Positions 38,699 through 50,567 of a stretch of 64,000 bases of DNA are shown one piece after another (within the stretch, counting starts at the first letter, position 1; every line of letters begins with the position of its first letter). A model generated the notes under the pieces. That model saw nothing but the letters and a program-made list of their open reading frames with translations. It made no database searches and was not told the DNA's origin. Made by a program: the position numbers and the translations under genes. The stretch is taken from the NCBI GenBank assembly GCA_004173455.1, contig SECL01000009.1, positions 29,636 to 93,635 of the forward strand, given 5' to 3'. Source of the stretch: Moraxellaceae bacterium (lineage in GTDB: Bacteria > Pseudomonadota > Gammaproteobacteria > Pseudomonadales > Moraxellaceae).

Positions 38699-40036
38699 TT
38701 ATGCAGCAACACCACGGCTACGGATCAGGTCAGCCAGTTGATTGGCCAGCTGATCCACTTGCTCCTGCGTTTCGCCTTCCACCATCACCCGGATCACAGG
38801 TTCAGTGCCGGATTTACGGATGAGCAAGCGGCCACGACCAGCCAGTTGTTTTTCTGCTTCCTCAAAAGCCTGACTTAAGGCTGGATCAGCATACGGGTCA
38901 ATCATTTGCGCCAGACGCACATTGATCAGCGCCTGCGGCAAAATGCTTAAGCCTGCCGTAAGTTCATGCAGGGCTTTTTGCTGTGCCACCATTTGCGCCA
39001 GAACCTGCAAGCCACAAATTAACGCATCGCCAGTGGTGCTTTTATCTAGACACAAAATATGCCCAGACGGCTCGCCGCCAATTTGCCAGCCCGCGCTTTC
39101 CAAATCTGCCATCACATAGCGATCACCCACCTTGGCACGCTTAAAAGCAATATTGCGGGCTTTTAAGGCCAGCTCTAAACCCATGTTGCTCATCAAAGTG
39201 CCGACCACGCCATCAATGGCGCAGCCTGCCTGCGTGGCCAGAATATATAAAATGGCATCGCCATCCACCAGCTTGCCGTGCTGATCCACCATGATAATGC
39301 GGTCAGCGTCGCCATCTAATGCGATACCCACATCCGCCTGATGATCCACCACCGCTTTTTGCAAACTTTCCGGATGGGTTGAACCACAGTTGGCATTGAT
39401 ATTCAGGCCATCCGGCTGATTATGCAGTGCAATCACCGTGGCACCCAGTTCACGTAAAATGGCAGGGCCAACCATATAACCTGCCCCATTGGCACAGTCA
39501 ATCACCACTTTTAAGCCTTTAAGATTCAGGTGATACGGAAAACTGGACTTACAAAATTCAATGTAGCGGCCGTTGGAATCCTTGATGCGGTAGCTTTTAC
39601 CAAGCTGGTCAGGCGCACTAATTTCAATTGGCTGTTCAATTTGCGCACTAATGGCATTTTGCACATCATCCGGCAGTTTTTTACCTTCGCTGGAAAAAAA
39701 CTTGATGCCATTGTCAAAATAAGGATTGTGCGAGGCTGAAATGACAATACCTGCATCGGCATGAAAGGCGCGGGTCAAATGCGCAATCGCTGGCGTTGGC
39801 AATGGTCCTAGCATGAGTACATCCACACCCGCTGCATTGAGGCCAGCCTGCAACGCGGCTTCCAATACGTAACCAGACAAACGCGTGTCCTTGCCCATCA
39901 TCACCTTGGCCTGTCCTTTTTTGGCCTGACTGGCAAACACGCGTCCTGCGGCAAAGCCGAGCTTTAATGCAAATTCTGGGGTAATTGGGTCTTCGCCAAA
40001 TTTTCCACGAATGCCATCGGTGCCAAAGTGGCTCAT
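38699..40036 (-). CDS. glmM: Phosphoglucosamine mutase
   Basis: 445 residues of the alpha-D-phosphohexomutase family. [12 protein letters not shown] opens the protein. S102 in [14 protein letters not shown] is the phosphorylated serine, DGDADRI near 240 binds the metal, and [12 protein letters not shown] near 405 binds phosphate. It converts glucosamine-6-P to glucosamine-1-P for UDP-GlcNAc, the precursor of peptidoglycan, lipid A and the capsule sugars encoded at the left of the window. GAGAG lies 7 nt before the ATG at 40036. Confidence 0.96.
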   Translation of the reverse strand: MSHFGTDGIRGKFGEDPITPEFALKLGFAAGRVFASQAKKGQAKVMMGKDTRLSGYVLEAALQAGLNAAGVDVLMLGPLPTPAIAHLTRAFHADAGIVISASHNPYFDNGIKFFSSEGKKLPDDVQNAISAQIEQPIEISAPDQLGKSYRIKDSNGRYIEFCKSSFPYHLNLKGLKVVIDCANGAGYMVGPAILRELGATVIALHNQPDGLNINANCGSTHPESLQKAVVDHQADVGIALDGDADRIIMVDQHGKLVDGDAILYILATQAGCAIDGVVGTLMSNMGLELALKARNIAFKRAKVGDRYVMADLESAGWQIGGEPSGHILCLDKSTTGDALICGLQVLAQMVAQQKALHELTAGLSILPQALINVRLAQMIDPYADPALSQAFEEAEKQLAGRGRLLIRKSGTEPVIRVMVEGETQEQVDQLANQLADLIRSRGVAA

Positions 40037-40141
40037 GTTTTTTCTCTCTAATCGAATGAAAGCGGGCAATAGAACGCTATAGGTTAAAACAAAGTTTACT
40101 TAAACTTTTTAAGTTTTTGTAAAAATTAAATGCAGTAAAAT

Positions 40142-40172
40142 AAAAAACCGCCAAGATATTTGACGGTTTTTA
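40142..40172 (-). terminator. Rho-independent terminator of guaB
   Basis: Arms 40143-40153 and 40161-40171 form an 11-bp stem with one mismatch, followed by six T residues on the minus strand, 36 nt after the guaB stop. Confidence 0.85.
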
Positions 40173-40207
40173 AGGCAAGCTTAGGACAAACGCCAGCTTG
40201 GCTAAAA

Positions 40208-41704
<1,497 letters not shown>

Positions 41705-41713
41705 TTATAACCG

Positions 41714-41780
41714 AAAACCATGAGTGAACGCGACGGGCTTTTTTCACCGGATGATTTGCCCGCTGCGTTAATCCTCATGG
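41714..41780 (-). terminator. Long hairpin terminator after aceF
   Basis: A segment at 41718-41738 pairs with 41758-41780 over about 19 bp with small interruptions (CCATGAG and AACGC blocks exact). On the minus strand it is followed by TTTTC. It begins 9 nt after the aceF stop. Confidence 0.65.
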
Positions 41781-41788
41781 TCAGTCTT

Positions 41789-43495
41789 TTATAGCAAAAC
41801 CCGCCGGATATCCGCCAGAATTTTAGTCAAGGCATGGGTAAAGCGTGCGGCATCGGCACCGTTAATGACTCGATGATCATACGACAATGACAACGGCAGC
41901 ATCAGGCGCGGCTCAAATTCCTGACCATTCCAGACTGGCTGCATGCTGGCCGGTGAAATACCCAAAATCGCCACCTGCGGCCAGTTGACCAGCGGCGTAA
42001 AGGCCGTACCACCAATGCTACCCAAGCTGGTAATGGTAAAGCTGGCACCTTGCAGCTCCTGCGGTTTGAGTTTTTTGTCACGGGCTTTCTGGCTGAGTTC
42101 GCCCAACTGGATGGCAATCTCTTTAATGCTTAAGGTGTTAGGATTACGCAGCACTGGTACGGTCAGACCATCTGCGGTGGCCACCGCAATGCCGATATGA
42201 ATTTCATTACGCAGTACAATGGACTTTTGGTCATCGGCCAAATGGCTATTAAAATAAGGTTCTTGTTTGAGTAAATACGCCAGCGCCTTGATAATAAACG
42301 CCAGAATGGTCAGGCTAATCTGCTGTTTTTTATAGTCAGCCTTGAGGGTATTGCGCCAATTTTCCAGTTCAGTAATATCCGCCAGATCAAACTGGGTAAC
42401 TTGTGGAATAAAATTATTTAAGGAAAGTTGCGGCACCGAAACCTGTTGCAAGCGTGTCATCGGCTGAACAGTGCTACCGCCAAACGGGTCAAAATCCGGC
42501 AAGGCTGGCAATCCACCAGCGGCCAATGCACTATTTTGGCCGCTGGTAGCGGGTTTATCTGTATTCAACGTATGCTTAACAAAGGCCAGTACATCTTCCT
42601 TGATCATGCGTGCATTAGCACCGGATGGCGTCACCTGCGCCAAGCTAACGCCAAGCTGACGTGCCAGTTGCCGTACTGCTGGGCCGGCGTAGACTTCACT
42701 ATTGGCCTTGATTTGTTCAGCATTTAAAGACTGCGCTGCTGGCTGATCCTGTGCTTCAGGTGGATTTTGACCAGAATTAGGGCTGACTTTCGTACTAGAA
42801 TCATCACTAGCAGCACTGGCCGAATCTACGGAGGCTTGCGCAGAGGATGCCTTGCTTTCAGAGGTTGTCGTACTTGCTGACTCTGTTTGACTGGCCTCAA
42901 TGCTTAAAATGACCATGCCCTGTTTCACTTTCTGTCCCATTTTGAGCTTGATTTCTTTAACAATACCGCTCACTGGACTAGGTACTTCCACACTGGCCTT
43001 GGCCGATTCCAGCACGATCAGGCTTTGTTCTTTCTCAATACTATCGCCAACGCTAACCAAAATTTCCGATACATCGGCTTCATCTACGCCAAGGTCGGGC
43101 ACCTTAACGTCTTTGATGGCTGATGCTGTACTCTCTGTTGCTTTACTACTTGCTGCCGCATCCGGCTGTTCTGCGACTGCCTGTTGTGGCGTTACATCAG
43201 ATTCGTCGATATTATTGGATGCTTTAGTGGCCTGTTCAGAGAGGTCACTGGGGGTAGCGTTTTCACCGGCTTCACTGTCCAGTTCAAACAGCACATCGCC
43301 CTGCTTAACCGTTTGACCTTGGCTGATGGCAATGGATTTGATCACCCCGCTCAGCGGACTGGGCACTTCCACACTGGCCTTGGCCGACTCCAGCACCAGC
43401 AGGCTTTGTTCCTTGTCGATGCGGTCACCGACCTTAACCAGAATTTCTGACACATCCGCGCTATCCACACCCAGATCAGGGGCTTTAATGTCCAT
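41789..43495 (-). CDS. aceF: Pyruvate dehydrogenase E2, dihydrolipoamide acetyltransferase
   Basis: 568 residues. Two lipoyl domains carry lipoyl lysines K39 and K166, both in ESAKASVEVPSP. Flexible Ala/Ser/Gln linkers follow, then the E1/E3-binding domain (VYAGPAVRQLARQLGVSLAQV near 275), another linker, and the acetyltransferase core ending with SYDHRVINGADAARF, which holds the catalytic histidine. It forms the core of the pyruvate dehydrogenase complex. AGGAG lies 8 nt before the ATG. aceE ends 5 nt upstream, so the two are co-transcribed. No lpd gene is adjacent. Confidence 0.96.
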   Translation of the reverse strand: MDIKAPDLGVDSADVSEILVKVGDRIDKEQSLLVLESAKASVEVPSPLSGVIKSIAISQGQTVKQGDVLFELDSEAGENATPSDLSEQATKASNNIDESDVTPQQAVAEQPDAAASSKATESTASAIKDVKVPDLGVDEADVSEILVSVGDSIEKEQSLIVLESAKASVEVPSPVSGIVKEIKLKMGQKVKQGMVILSIEASQTESASTTTSESKASSAQASVDSASAASDDSSTKVSPNSGQNPPEAQDQPAAQSLNAEQIKANSEVYAGPAVRQLARQLGVSLAQVTPSGANARMIKEDVLAFVKHTLNTDKPATSGQNSALAAGGLPALPDFDPFGGSTVQPMTRLQQVSVPQLSLNNFIPQVTQFDLADITELENWRNTLKADYKKQQISLTILAFIIKALAYLLKQEPYFNSHLADDQKSIVLRNEIHIGIAVATADGLTVPVLRNPNTLSIKEIAIQLGELSQKARDKKLKPQELQGASFTITSLGSIGGTAFTPLVNWPQVAILGISPASMQPVWNGQEFEPRLMLPLSLSYDHRVINGADAARFTHALTKILADIRRVLL

Positions 43496-43500
43496 ACTGC

Positions 43501-46338
43501 TTACTCCTGTTCTGGCGCTTTGGCAGGTTGCTGTGTTGGCTGAGATGCCGCCTGATCTAATCCTTGTTGGCTATTGCTGTCGATACCAGCGCCTGCATCC
43601 TTAGTATTCGCCTCATTACTGCTAGCAGCAGCCGTGGTCACGTCATGAAGGGGCGCAGCCGCTTGAGGCATCCATGGCGCGGGAATATCCGTTTCCAGCT
43701 CAAAACTGGAAATGGCATCCTTCACCATGCGCCGATCGACTTCACCTTCATCGGCCAGCAGCTTGAGGGTAGCCACCACAATATGCGCGGCATCCACCCC
43801 AAAGTAGGCGCGCAGGTTTTCACGGGTGTCCGAGCGGCCAAAACCATCGGTGCCCAGTGCCACATAAGGACGGCTATCCGGCAAATAAGCGCGGATTTGT
43901 TCGCTATAGGCGCGGATATAATCGGTTGCAGCCACCACCACGCCCTGATAATTGGCCAATTGCTGCGCCACCCACGGCACTTGAATCTCAGCTTCATCAC
44001 GCAGTGGATGCAGGCGGTTTTGCAGCTCACATTGCATGCCATCACGTGCCAGTTCGTTAAAGCTGGTGACGCTCCATACGTTGGCATGAATGGCATATTC
44101 ATCTTTTAAAATTTGCGCGGCTTTTTGCACTTCACGCAAAATCACCCCTGAGCCTAACAGCTGAACGCTGGCTTGTTCATCCTCCTGCAATAAATACATA
44201 CCACGACGAATCCCTTGTTCCACACCTTCGGGCATGGCTGGCTGTGGGTAGTTTTCATTCATGATGGTCAGGTAATAGAAAATACGTTCTGCACCGCCAT
44301 CTTCCTTTGACCCATACATACGGCGCAAACCATCTTGCACAATCACCGCCAGCTCATAGCCAAAGCACGGGTCATAGCTCATACAGTTCGGCACGGTATT
44401 GGCCAGCACCTGTGAATGGCCGTCCTGATGCTGTAAGCCTTCGCCGTTTAACGTGGTACGGCCTGCGGTAGCACCCAGCAAAAAGCCCTGTGCCTGACAG
44501 TCACCTGCTGCCCAGATTAAATCACCCACACGCTGAAAACCAAACATGGAATAAAACAAATAAAATGGAATCATCGGCAAGGCATTAGTGGAATAACTGG
44601 TGCCCAAGGCAATCCACGCACTGAGTGCGCCAGCTTCATTAATACCTTCTTGCAGCATGTGACCATCTTTGGCCTCGTGATAGTTCATGAGCTGTTCGCT
44701 GTCTTCCGAGGTATACAACTGGCCACTGGCTGAATAAATCCCCAACTGACGGAACATGCCTTCCAGTCCAAAGGTGCGCGCTTCATCAGGCACAATCGGC
44801 ACCACACGGTCACGCAAGGCTTTATTTTTGAGCAAATTGGATAAAATCCGCACAAATACCATGGTGGTTGAATATTCCTTGTCGCCACTGCCATCCAGCA
44901 CCTGCTGAAAACTGGACAACTCAGGAATTTCCAACGCCACCGCGTCCTGACGCCGTGCCGGCAAATAACCGCCCAAAGCCTCACGACGCGCACGCATGTA
45001 TTTAATTTCCGCTGAATCATCATGCGGCCGGTAAAACGGTAAGTCCGGCAATTGCTCATCAGTAAGCGGTAAATTAAAGCGATCGCGGAAATAGGTCAGC
45101 GCTTCGGCCTGCAACTTTTTAATCTGGTGGGTTTTATTGATACTTTCGGCTTCTGGCGACAGGCCATAGCCTTTGACGGTTTGCGCCAGAATCACCGTGG
45201 GTTGTCCTTGGGTTCTTGCCGCTTCTGCATAGGCAGCATAAACCTTAAACGGATCATGGCCACCGCGATTCAAGCTATTGATATCTTCATCGCTCAAATC
45301 TTTCACCAATTCTGCCGTTTCAGGATACTTGCCAAAAAAGTGCTCGCGCGCATAGGCACCACCACGCGCCTGATACATTTGGTAATCACCATCCAGTGCT
45401 TCATCCATGCGTTGTTGCAGGGCACCGGACTGGTCTTTGGACAGCAAGGCGTCCCAGCGTTTGCCCCATACCACCTTAATCACACGCCAGCCTGCACCCC
45501 GAAAAATCGACTCTAGCTCCTGAATAATTTTGCCGTTACCGCGCACTGGCCCATCCAGACGTTGCAAGTTGCAGTTAATCACCCAGATCAGGTTGTCCAG
45601 CTTTTCACGTCCTGCCAGCGAGATCGCGCCCAAGCTTTCAGGCTCATCCATTTCGCCATCACCCAAAAATGCCCACACCTTGCGGTTTTCATCTTTGATG
45701 AGCTTGCGATTGGTTAGGTACTTTTGAATATGCGCCTGATAAATCGACATAATGGGGCCAAGACCCATTGATACCGTTGGAAACTGCCAGTAATCCGGCA
45801 TCAGATAGGGATGCGGATAGCTGGATAAGCCCTGCCCACCCACCTCACGCCTAAAATTGGTCAATTGCGCTTCACTTAAACGGCCTTCCAAGAACGAGCG
45901 CGCATAAATCCCCGGCGCAGAATGCCCTTGGTAATAAATCATATCGCCGCCAAAATCTTGGCTGGCTGCCCGAAAAAAATGGTTAAAACCCACATCATAC
46001 AAGGTGGCGCTGGAGGCAAACGTAGCCAAATGCCCGCCCAGATCATCATGGTTTAAGTTGGCGCGCAACACCATGGCCAAGGCATTCCAGCGAATCAAGG
46101 CGCGAATCCGCCGTTCCATGTAGGCGTCACCCGGCAAGCTGGCTTCTTCATTTACCGCAATGGTATTTTTATACGGGGTATTTAAGCGCTGAATCGGAAC
46201 ATGGCGTGCAATGGCTTGCTGATATAAGGCTTTTAATAAAAAGGCCGCACGATCAAGGCCAACCTGTGCAATCACTGAATCAAACGCATCCTGCCATTCC
46301 TGAGTTTCCATTGCGTCAGGATCTTTATAAAACGCCAT
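43501..46338 (-). CDS. aceE: Pyruvate dehydrogenase E1 component (homodimeric)
   Basis: 945 residues. The thiamine diphosphate motif is seen as GDGEMDEPESLGAISLAGREKLDN. Other family parts are GLSSYPHPYLMPDYWQFPTVSMGLGP, LAQTVKGYGLSPEAESINKTHQIKK and GRTTLNGEGLQHQDGHS. It decarboxylates pyruvate and passes the acetyl group to AceF. GGAG sits 9 nt before the ATG at 46338; other in-frame starts at 46353 and 46401 are less likely. The C-terminus bears about 50 extra low-complexity residues rich in Ala, Gln, Ser and Asp, which E. coli AceE lacks. Confidence 0.96.
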   Translation of the reverse strand: MAFYKDPDAMETQEWQDAFDSVIAQVGLDRAAFLLKALYQQAIARHVPIQRLNTPYKNTIAVNEEASLPGDAYMERRIRALIRWNALAMVLRANLNHDDLGGHLATFASSATLYDVGFNHFFRAASQDFGGDMIYYQGHSAPGIYARSFLEGRLSEAQLTNFRREVGGQGLSSYPHPYLMPDYWQFPTVSMGLGPIMSIYQAHIQKYLTNRKLIKDENRKVWAFLGDGEMDEPESLGAISLAGREKLDNLIWVINCNLQRLDGPVRGNGKIIQELESIFRGAGWRVIKVVWGKRWDALLSKDQSGALQQRMDEALDGDYQMYQARGGAYAREHFFGKYPETAELVKDLSDEDINSLNRGGHDPFKVYAAYAEAARTQGQPTVILAQTVKGYGLSPEAESINKTHQIKKLQAEALTYFRDRFNLPLTDEQLPDLPFYRPHDDSAEIKYMRARREALGGYLPARRQDAVALEIPELSSFQQVLDGSGDKEYSTTMVFVRILSNLLKNKALRDRVVPIVPDEARTFGLEGMFRQLGIYSASGQLYTSEDSEQLMNYHEAKDGHMLQEGINEAGALSAWIALGTSYSTNALPMIPFYLFYSMFGFQRVGDLIWAAGDCQAQGFLLGATAGRTTLNGEGLQHQDGHSQVLANTVPNCMSYDPCFGYELAVIVQDGLRRMYGSKEDGGAERIFYYLTIMNENYPQPAMPEGVEQGIRRGMYLLQEDEQASVQLLGSGVILREVQKAAQILKDEYAIHANVWSVTSFNELARDGMQCELQNRLHPLRDEAEIQVPWVAQQLANYQGVVVAATDYIRAYSEQIRAYLPDSRPYVALGTDGFGRSDTRENLRAYFGVDAAHIVVATLKLLADEGEVDRRMVKDAISSFELETDIPAPWMPQAAAPLHDVTTAAASSNEANTKDAGAGIDSNSQQGLDQAASQPTQQPAKAPEQE

Positions 46339-46481
46339 GCTGCGATGCTCCATTTTTTTTGGTATTGGTGCTTTGATTTTATAAACCAAGATCAACAACA
46401 TTCAATGGGCAATAAGCCTCAGAATTGCAACGTAATGTAGGCTAACCCTATCAATTCATCGTCAGGCTATATTTTTTAGAC

Positions 46482-46505
46482 AAAAAAAACCCGGTAAAGA
46501 CCGGG
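46482..46505 (-). terminator. Rho-independent terminator of the M23 peptidase gene
   Basis: CCCGG/CCGGG arms (46490-46494, 46501-46505) around a 6-nt loop are followed on the minus strand by eight T residues. Confidence 0.85.
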
Positions 46506-46540
46506 CATTTTTAAAATGAGGGTAATGCAGTCAACAAAAA

Positions 46541-47377
46541 TCAGGAATCGCGTTTTGGAGCCAGAGCCAGATAAGTCGCTGGATTTTCACGCTTACCATC
46601 TTTTAACACTTCATAATGCACATGCGGGCCAGTACAGCGTCCGGTACAACCGACCGCAGCAATATTCTCGTTGGCTGTCACATGCTCGCCTACGGTCACA
46701 AACAAGCGTGACGCATGGCCATAACGGGTAATCAGCCCATTGCCATGATCAATTTCAACCAGATTGCCATAACCGCGTACCCAGCCTGCCCGGATCACCA
46801 CGCCATCACCAGTCGCATAAATTGGCGTGCCTGTTGGTGCCGCCAGATCAATCCCGGGGTGGTATTCGCCACGACCCGACATGCTGCGATAGCCAAACTT
46901 GGACGATACGCGCGCATTGGCAATCGGCTCAAGCGCCAGCAGGTTGGTGGCACTGACATTCAAATTGGTTTCTGGGGCTGGAGCACCCGGCTCACGATAA
47001 GAGCGCGTAATGGTTAAGGCTTGGGATAGCTGACCCAGATTATCCTGATGCGCTTGCGCCTGACGGGAGATTTCATCAATCTGTTGTTGAATGCCATCGT
47101 CATCGGCAGTGGCCAATACACTCATTTCGCCGGTGTATTCACCGCCCATGCCAGTACCGTGGTCATGGTAGTGGTCATGTTGCTCAGCAGCCTCAATCAG
47201 GCCGCTCGCGCTGAGCGAATCCACCAGTTGTTGTTGGGTAGTCCACATGTGGCTCACGTAGCTGTCAGCAGCGCTTTGGTCAGCAGATGTATCAAGTAAA
47301 GTCTGTGGGTTGGCAAATGATGATGAAGCAATCCATGCTGTAAAAGATAAGGCTAAAAAAATCCGGCGCTTATGCAT
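46541..47377 (-). CDS. Secreted M23 (LytM-type) peptidase
   Basis: 278 residues. A signal peptide (MHKRRIFLALSFTAWIASSSFA) is followed by a helical region with heptad-like character and a C-terminal LytM domain. The zinc ligands are in HPGIDLAAPTG (H and D) and GPHVHYEVLKDGK (HxH), with GNGLITRYGHASRL between. It is predicted to act on periplasmic peptidoglycan as an endopeptidase. ATG 47377 is chosen because the signal peptide begins there; an ATG at 47431 is in frame. It is divergent from the DciA-like gene, next to lpxC, the same neighbourhood as in Pseudomonas (lpxC, DUF721, M23). Confidence 0.9.
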   Translation of the reverse strand: MHKRRIFLALSFTAWIASSSFANPQTLLDTSADQSAADSYVSHMWTTQQQLVDSLSASGLIEAAEQHDHYHDHGTGMGGEYTGEMSVLATADDDGIQQQIDEISRQAQAHQDNLGQLSQALTITRSYREPGAPAPETNLNVSATNLLALEPIANARVSSKFGYRSMSGRGEYHPGIDLAAPTGTPIYATGDGVVIRAGWVRGYGNLVEIDHGNGLITRYGHASRLFVTVGEHVTANENIAAVGCTGRCTGPHVHYEVLKDGKRENPATYLALAPKRDS

Positions 47378-47492
47378 ATAACTATAATCTCTTTCCTGTC
47401 CTGCTGTTAGATCAAATGATGCGTTTGGCACTTGCTCCGGGATTAAAAAATCGTTTAAGGTTAAACGGCTTTTTTAACACAAAGACTTAGCC

Positions 47493-47930
47493 ATGAAGCG
47501 TCCAGTTCACGCCTTTGCAACGCATCATCAGGATTTAAAAACAGGGGGTTTGCAGTTTCTCCAAGCACAAATGCTATCTCTGGAAAAACTTACGCAATTG
47601 ACAAAGCCCGTCTTGCCTCAAAATGAAAACTGGCAAGTGGTGTCCTTTCAGGAAGGAATACTTTGTGTTGCTGCCGAACAATATGCAGCGGTAAGCCAAT
47701 TACGATATTTACAAACACATTACATTAAGCAACTTCGTAGCATCACCGAGTTTAAAGATTTACGCGCCATTAAGGTCATTGTAGAAGCAAAACCAACACC
47801 GAAAATCGTGTCGCACCTGCCTTTACCATCACTTAATGAGCCAACTCGGCAAGCTATTTTAGAAGCTGCCACCCTCATTCATGACCGCGAGCTTAGCGAA
47901 GCTTTACGTCGTTTGGCAAGCAAAAAATGA
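47493..47930 (+). CDS. DciA-like DUF721 protein
   Basis: 145 residues of the DUF721 family, with the KH-like core LTKPVLPQNENWQVVSFQEGILCVAAEQYAAVSQLRYLQTHYIKQL. DciA proteins load the replicative helicase DnaB in bacteria that lack DnaC, which fits a Moraxellaceae host. The C-terminal 45 residues are predicted helical and basic. No strong ribosome-binding site precedes the ATG. It is convergent with lpxC (101-nt gap, no clear terminator). Confidence 0.8.
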   Translation: MKRPVHAFATHHQDLKTGGLQFLQAQMLSLEKLTQLTKPVLPQNENWQVVSFQEGILCVAAEQYAAVSQLRYLQTHYIKQLRSITEFKDLRAIKVIVEAKPTPKIVSHLPLPSLNEPTRQAILEAATLIHDRELSEALRRLASKK

Positions 47931-48031
47931 TCGAAAATTGAGCACAATGTGAATTTAGTTTATTTTTTGAGCAACATAAAAATACAAAAACCTGTGGATT
48001 GTTACATTGCAAACCTAATGATATAAGGAAG

Positions 48032-48934
48032 TTAACCCGCTTTTACGTAAGAAATGGGGCAATTTACATCGTCATCAAATGTCACAATTTCATAACACTC
48101 TGGTGTGGCTAAAATTTTGCGTAAGAGCTGGTTATTGAGCGCATGACCGGATTTATACCCTTCAAAGCGGCCAATCAAGCTATGGCCAATCAGATAAAGG
48201 TCACCAATGGCATCTAACATTTTGTGCCGCACAAACTCGTCGCGAAAGCGCAACCCTTCTTCATTGACCACGCCTTGCTCATCCACGCCAATGGCATTAT
48301 CCAGCGTCGCGCCAAGTGCCAGATTATGCTGGCGCATGTATTCAAGGTCACGCATAAAGCCAAAGGTGCGCGCCTGACTAATTTCTTCAATAAACGAGGT
48401 CGTGGAAAAGTCTACTTCTGCGGTTTTATATTCGTCCTGAAAGGCGGGATGGTCAAAATCAATCGTGAAGTTGACCTGAAAACCATGATACGGCAAAAAG
48501 GCCGCTCGCTTATCCTCAACACATACCTCAACAGGCTGGATAATGCGGATATATTGCTTGGCCGCATTTTGTTCCTGCAAACCGGCTTGCTGTAGTAAAT
48601 AAATAAATGGGCCAGCACTGCCATCCATGATGGGAATTTCTGGGGCAGACACCTCAATAATGATGTTATCAATGCCCATGCCCGCCAGCGCACTCATTAA
48701 ATGCTCAACAGTGCTAATGCGTGCCTCACCCTGTACCAGATTGGACGACATCACGGTTTCTTGTACCAAGGAGGCACTGGCCGGAATATCCACTGGTGGC
48801 TCTAAATCAATGCGCCGAAATACAATACCGCCATCAATGTGATGCGGTAAAAAATTAATAAAAACGTTTTTACCGCTGTGCAGGCCAATGCCGCTTGCCC
48901 GGATCACATGTTTGATAGTTCGCTGTTTCAGCAT
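48032..48934 (-). CDS. lpxC: UDP-3-O-acyl-N-acetylglucosamine deacetylase
   Basis: 300 residues. Zinc-binding H in [11 protein letters not shown] (near 78) and [14 protein letters not shown] (H and D near 237-241) are present, with the catalytic E78-equivalent following. [24 protein letters not shown] is the typical start. It performs the committed step of lipid A synthesis. It lies after ftsZ on the same strand, as in most gammaproteobacteria, but a modest terminator separates them. The ribosome-binding site is weak. Confidence 0.96.
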   Translation of the reverse strand: MLKQRTIKHVIRASGIGLHSGKNVFINFLPHHIDGGIVFRRIDLEPPVDIPASASLVQETVMSSNLVQGEARISTVEHLMSALAGMGIDNIIIEVSAPEIPIMDGSAGPFIYLLQQAGLQEQNAAKQYIRIIQPVEVCVEDKRAAFLPYHGFQVNFTIDFDHPAFQDEYKTAEVDFSTTSFIEEISQARTFGFMRDLEYMRQHNLALGATLDNAIGVDEQGVVNEEGLRFRDEFVRHKMLDAIGDLYLIGHSLIGRFEGYKSGHALNNQLLRKILATPECYEIVTFDDDVNCPISYVKAG

Positions 48935-49003
48935 AAAGATTGATTGGTAAATGCAAGGCTATTAAAAGCAAGACGCCTAAATTAACATTATTGAGTTCAA
49001 TAG

Positions 49004-49040
49004 AAAACAGGCCTGTCCATCCAACTGATCGACAGGCCTG
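49004..49040 (-). terminator. Probable terminator between ftsZ and lpxC
   Basis: Perfect 10-bp arms, CAGGCCTGTC at 49008-49017 and its complement at 49031-49040, are followed by only TTTT on the minus strand, so termination may be partial. Confidence 0.65.
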
Positions 49041-49112
49041 CTTTTGATCGCAATTTGATAAAATTTTGATAAACATGTGCCAGCCTAGGGCTAACACATA
49101 TTATCAATCATA

Positions 49113-50333
49113 TTATTTTTTCTGCTGATTTTTCAGATAATCCTGAATACTCATCGGTGCAGGACGCGCCGGTGCGGCGGGTGCAGGTGCCGCTTGTGGG
49201 GCTGCTGCGGGCGCACTGGTCGCACGACGGCTAATTGCGGGTGCATCCTCTTCATCCATAGGCTGACTGGCAGCAGCAGGTGCCACGGCTGCTGCTGGTG
49301 GCTGAGCAACAGGCGCCGCCGCTACAGCACGCTTGGCAGGCACTGAAAAGTCGACTGGATCGCGATTTAAGCCAGTCGCAATCACGGTAACCCGTAACTC
49401 ATCACGGGCATCTGGATCAAACACGGTGCCATAGAAAATATCACCTTCATCAAGATCGGCAATTTGTCCTACCACTTCAGAAATAATATCAATTTCGCGC
49501 GGCTTCACATCATCCGCACTGGTAATGTTAATCAGCAAGCCTTTGGCATTTTCCAGACGCACCTGATCCAGCAATGGGCTACGAATGGCTTGTTCAGCCG
49601 CTTGGCGCGCACGGTCTTCACCACGCCCGATACCAATACCCATCATGGCATAGCCACGGGTACTCATGGCGGTTTTTAAGTCAGCAAAGTCGAGGTTGAT
49701 ATGACCATGATTCACCACCAGATCAAAAATGCTGCGTACGGCATTGAGTAACACGTCATCAGCCTTTTTAAAGGCTTCTTTCATGGAAATATCGCCATAC
49801 ACGCTAAGCAGTTTCTGGTTTGGAATAATAATGAGTGAATCTACATGTTTTTCTAATTCATCAATTCCTTTCTCGGCTGATTTTTGACGCTTACGGCCTT
49901 CAAAGGTAAACGGTGTCGTGACCACACCCACGGTCAAAATACCCATTTCCTTGGCCACTTCAGCCACAACCGGTGCAGCGCCTGTGCCTGTACCACCGCC
50001 CATTCCTGCGGTGACAAACACCATGTCAGTGCCTTCAAGTTGATCACGAATCTGGTCACGGGCTTCTTCAGCCGAGGTACGACCCACTTCAGGATTGGCA
50101 CCAGCGCCCAGTCCGCGGGTACTTTGCTGACCCAACTGCACATTAAAAGGCGCTTTCATGCGATCCAGCGCTTGTTTGTCGGTATTGGCACACACAAATT
50201 TTACGCCAGAAATTTCTGACTCAACCATGTGTTGTACTGCATTACCGCCGCCGCCACCCACACCAAAAACGGTAAAACGGGCCTGCCCATTGTTGTCAAC
50301 AACTTCATCTTCAATTAGCGTAAATGAGGACAT
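49113..50333 (-). CDS. ftsZ: Cell division protein FtsZ
   Basis: 406 residues. The tubulin signature [36 protein letters not shown] near the start and the T7-loop region around [11 protein letters not shown] are clear. An Ala/Pro-rich linker of about 70 residues leads to the conserved C-terminal peptide [13 protein letters not shown], which contains the FtsA/ZipA-binding site. It builds the cytokinetic ring. GGAG lies 11 nt before the ATG, and an AAAGGTC directly before it. The gap to ftsA is 234 nt and contains a candidate promoter. Confidence 0.97.
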   Translation of the reverse strand: MSSFTLIEDEVVDNNGQARFTVFGVGGGGGNAVQHMVESEISGVKFVCANTDKQALDRMKAPFNVQLGQQSTRGLGAGANPEVGRTSAEEARDQIRDQLEGTDMVFVTAGMGGGTGTGAAPVVAEVAKEMGILTVGVVTTPFTFEGRKRQKSAEKGIDELEKHVDSLIIIPNQKLLSVYGDISMKEAFKKADDVLLNAVRSIFDLVVNHGHINLDFADLKTAMSTRGYAMMGIGIGRGEDRARQAAEQAIRSPLLDQVRLENAKGLLINITSADDVKPREIDIISEVVGQIADLDEGDIFYGTVFDPDARDELRVTVIATGLNRDPVDFSVPAKRAVAAAPVAQPPAAAVAPAAASQPMDEEDAPAISRRATSAPAAAPQAAPAPAAPARPAPMSIQDYLKNQQKK

Positions 50334-50432
50334 GACCTTTTGGTCTCCAATAGTTATATGGCAGCTGTTATGCCCGTAGCACTGCCTAAGTTAAGTAAAA
50401 AGAGTTCAGTAAAAAAGCCGATTCAACAAATG

Positions 50433-50461
50433 AGCATGCGTTGCCCCATGTCCACTGTCAA
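50433..50461 (-). promoter_or_regulatory. Candidate ftsZ promoter
   Basis: On the minus strand a perfect TTGACA (50461-50456) is followed at 17 bp by CATGCT (50438-50433), a poor -10. It lies about 100 nt before the ftsZ start in the ftsA-ftsZ gap, where ftsZ promoters are often found. Confidence 0.4.
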
Positions 50462-50567
50462 GTGAAAACGGATATTCAACAACAAACTCAGCGCCTCTTT
50501 TAAATAGGATGCACGGACTCATCCATTGAACCCACAATTGGTGTTTTATAACGTCGCGTCTTATACA

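Noticed and set aside
45127..45516. Open frame on the + strand inside aceE
   Set aside because: Antisense of a highly conserved gene with no ribosome-binding site or family resemblance.
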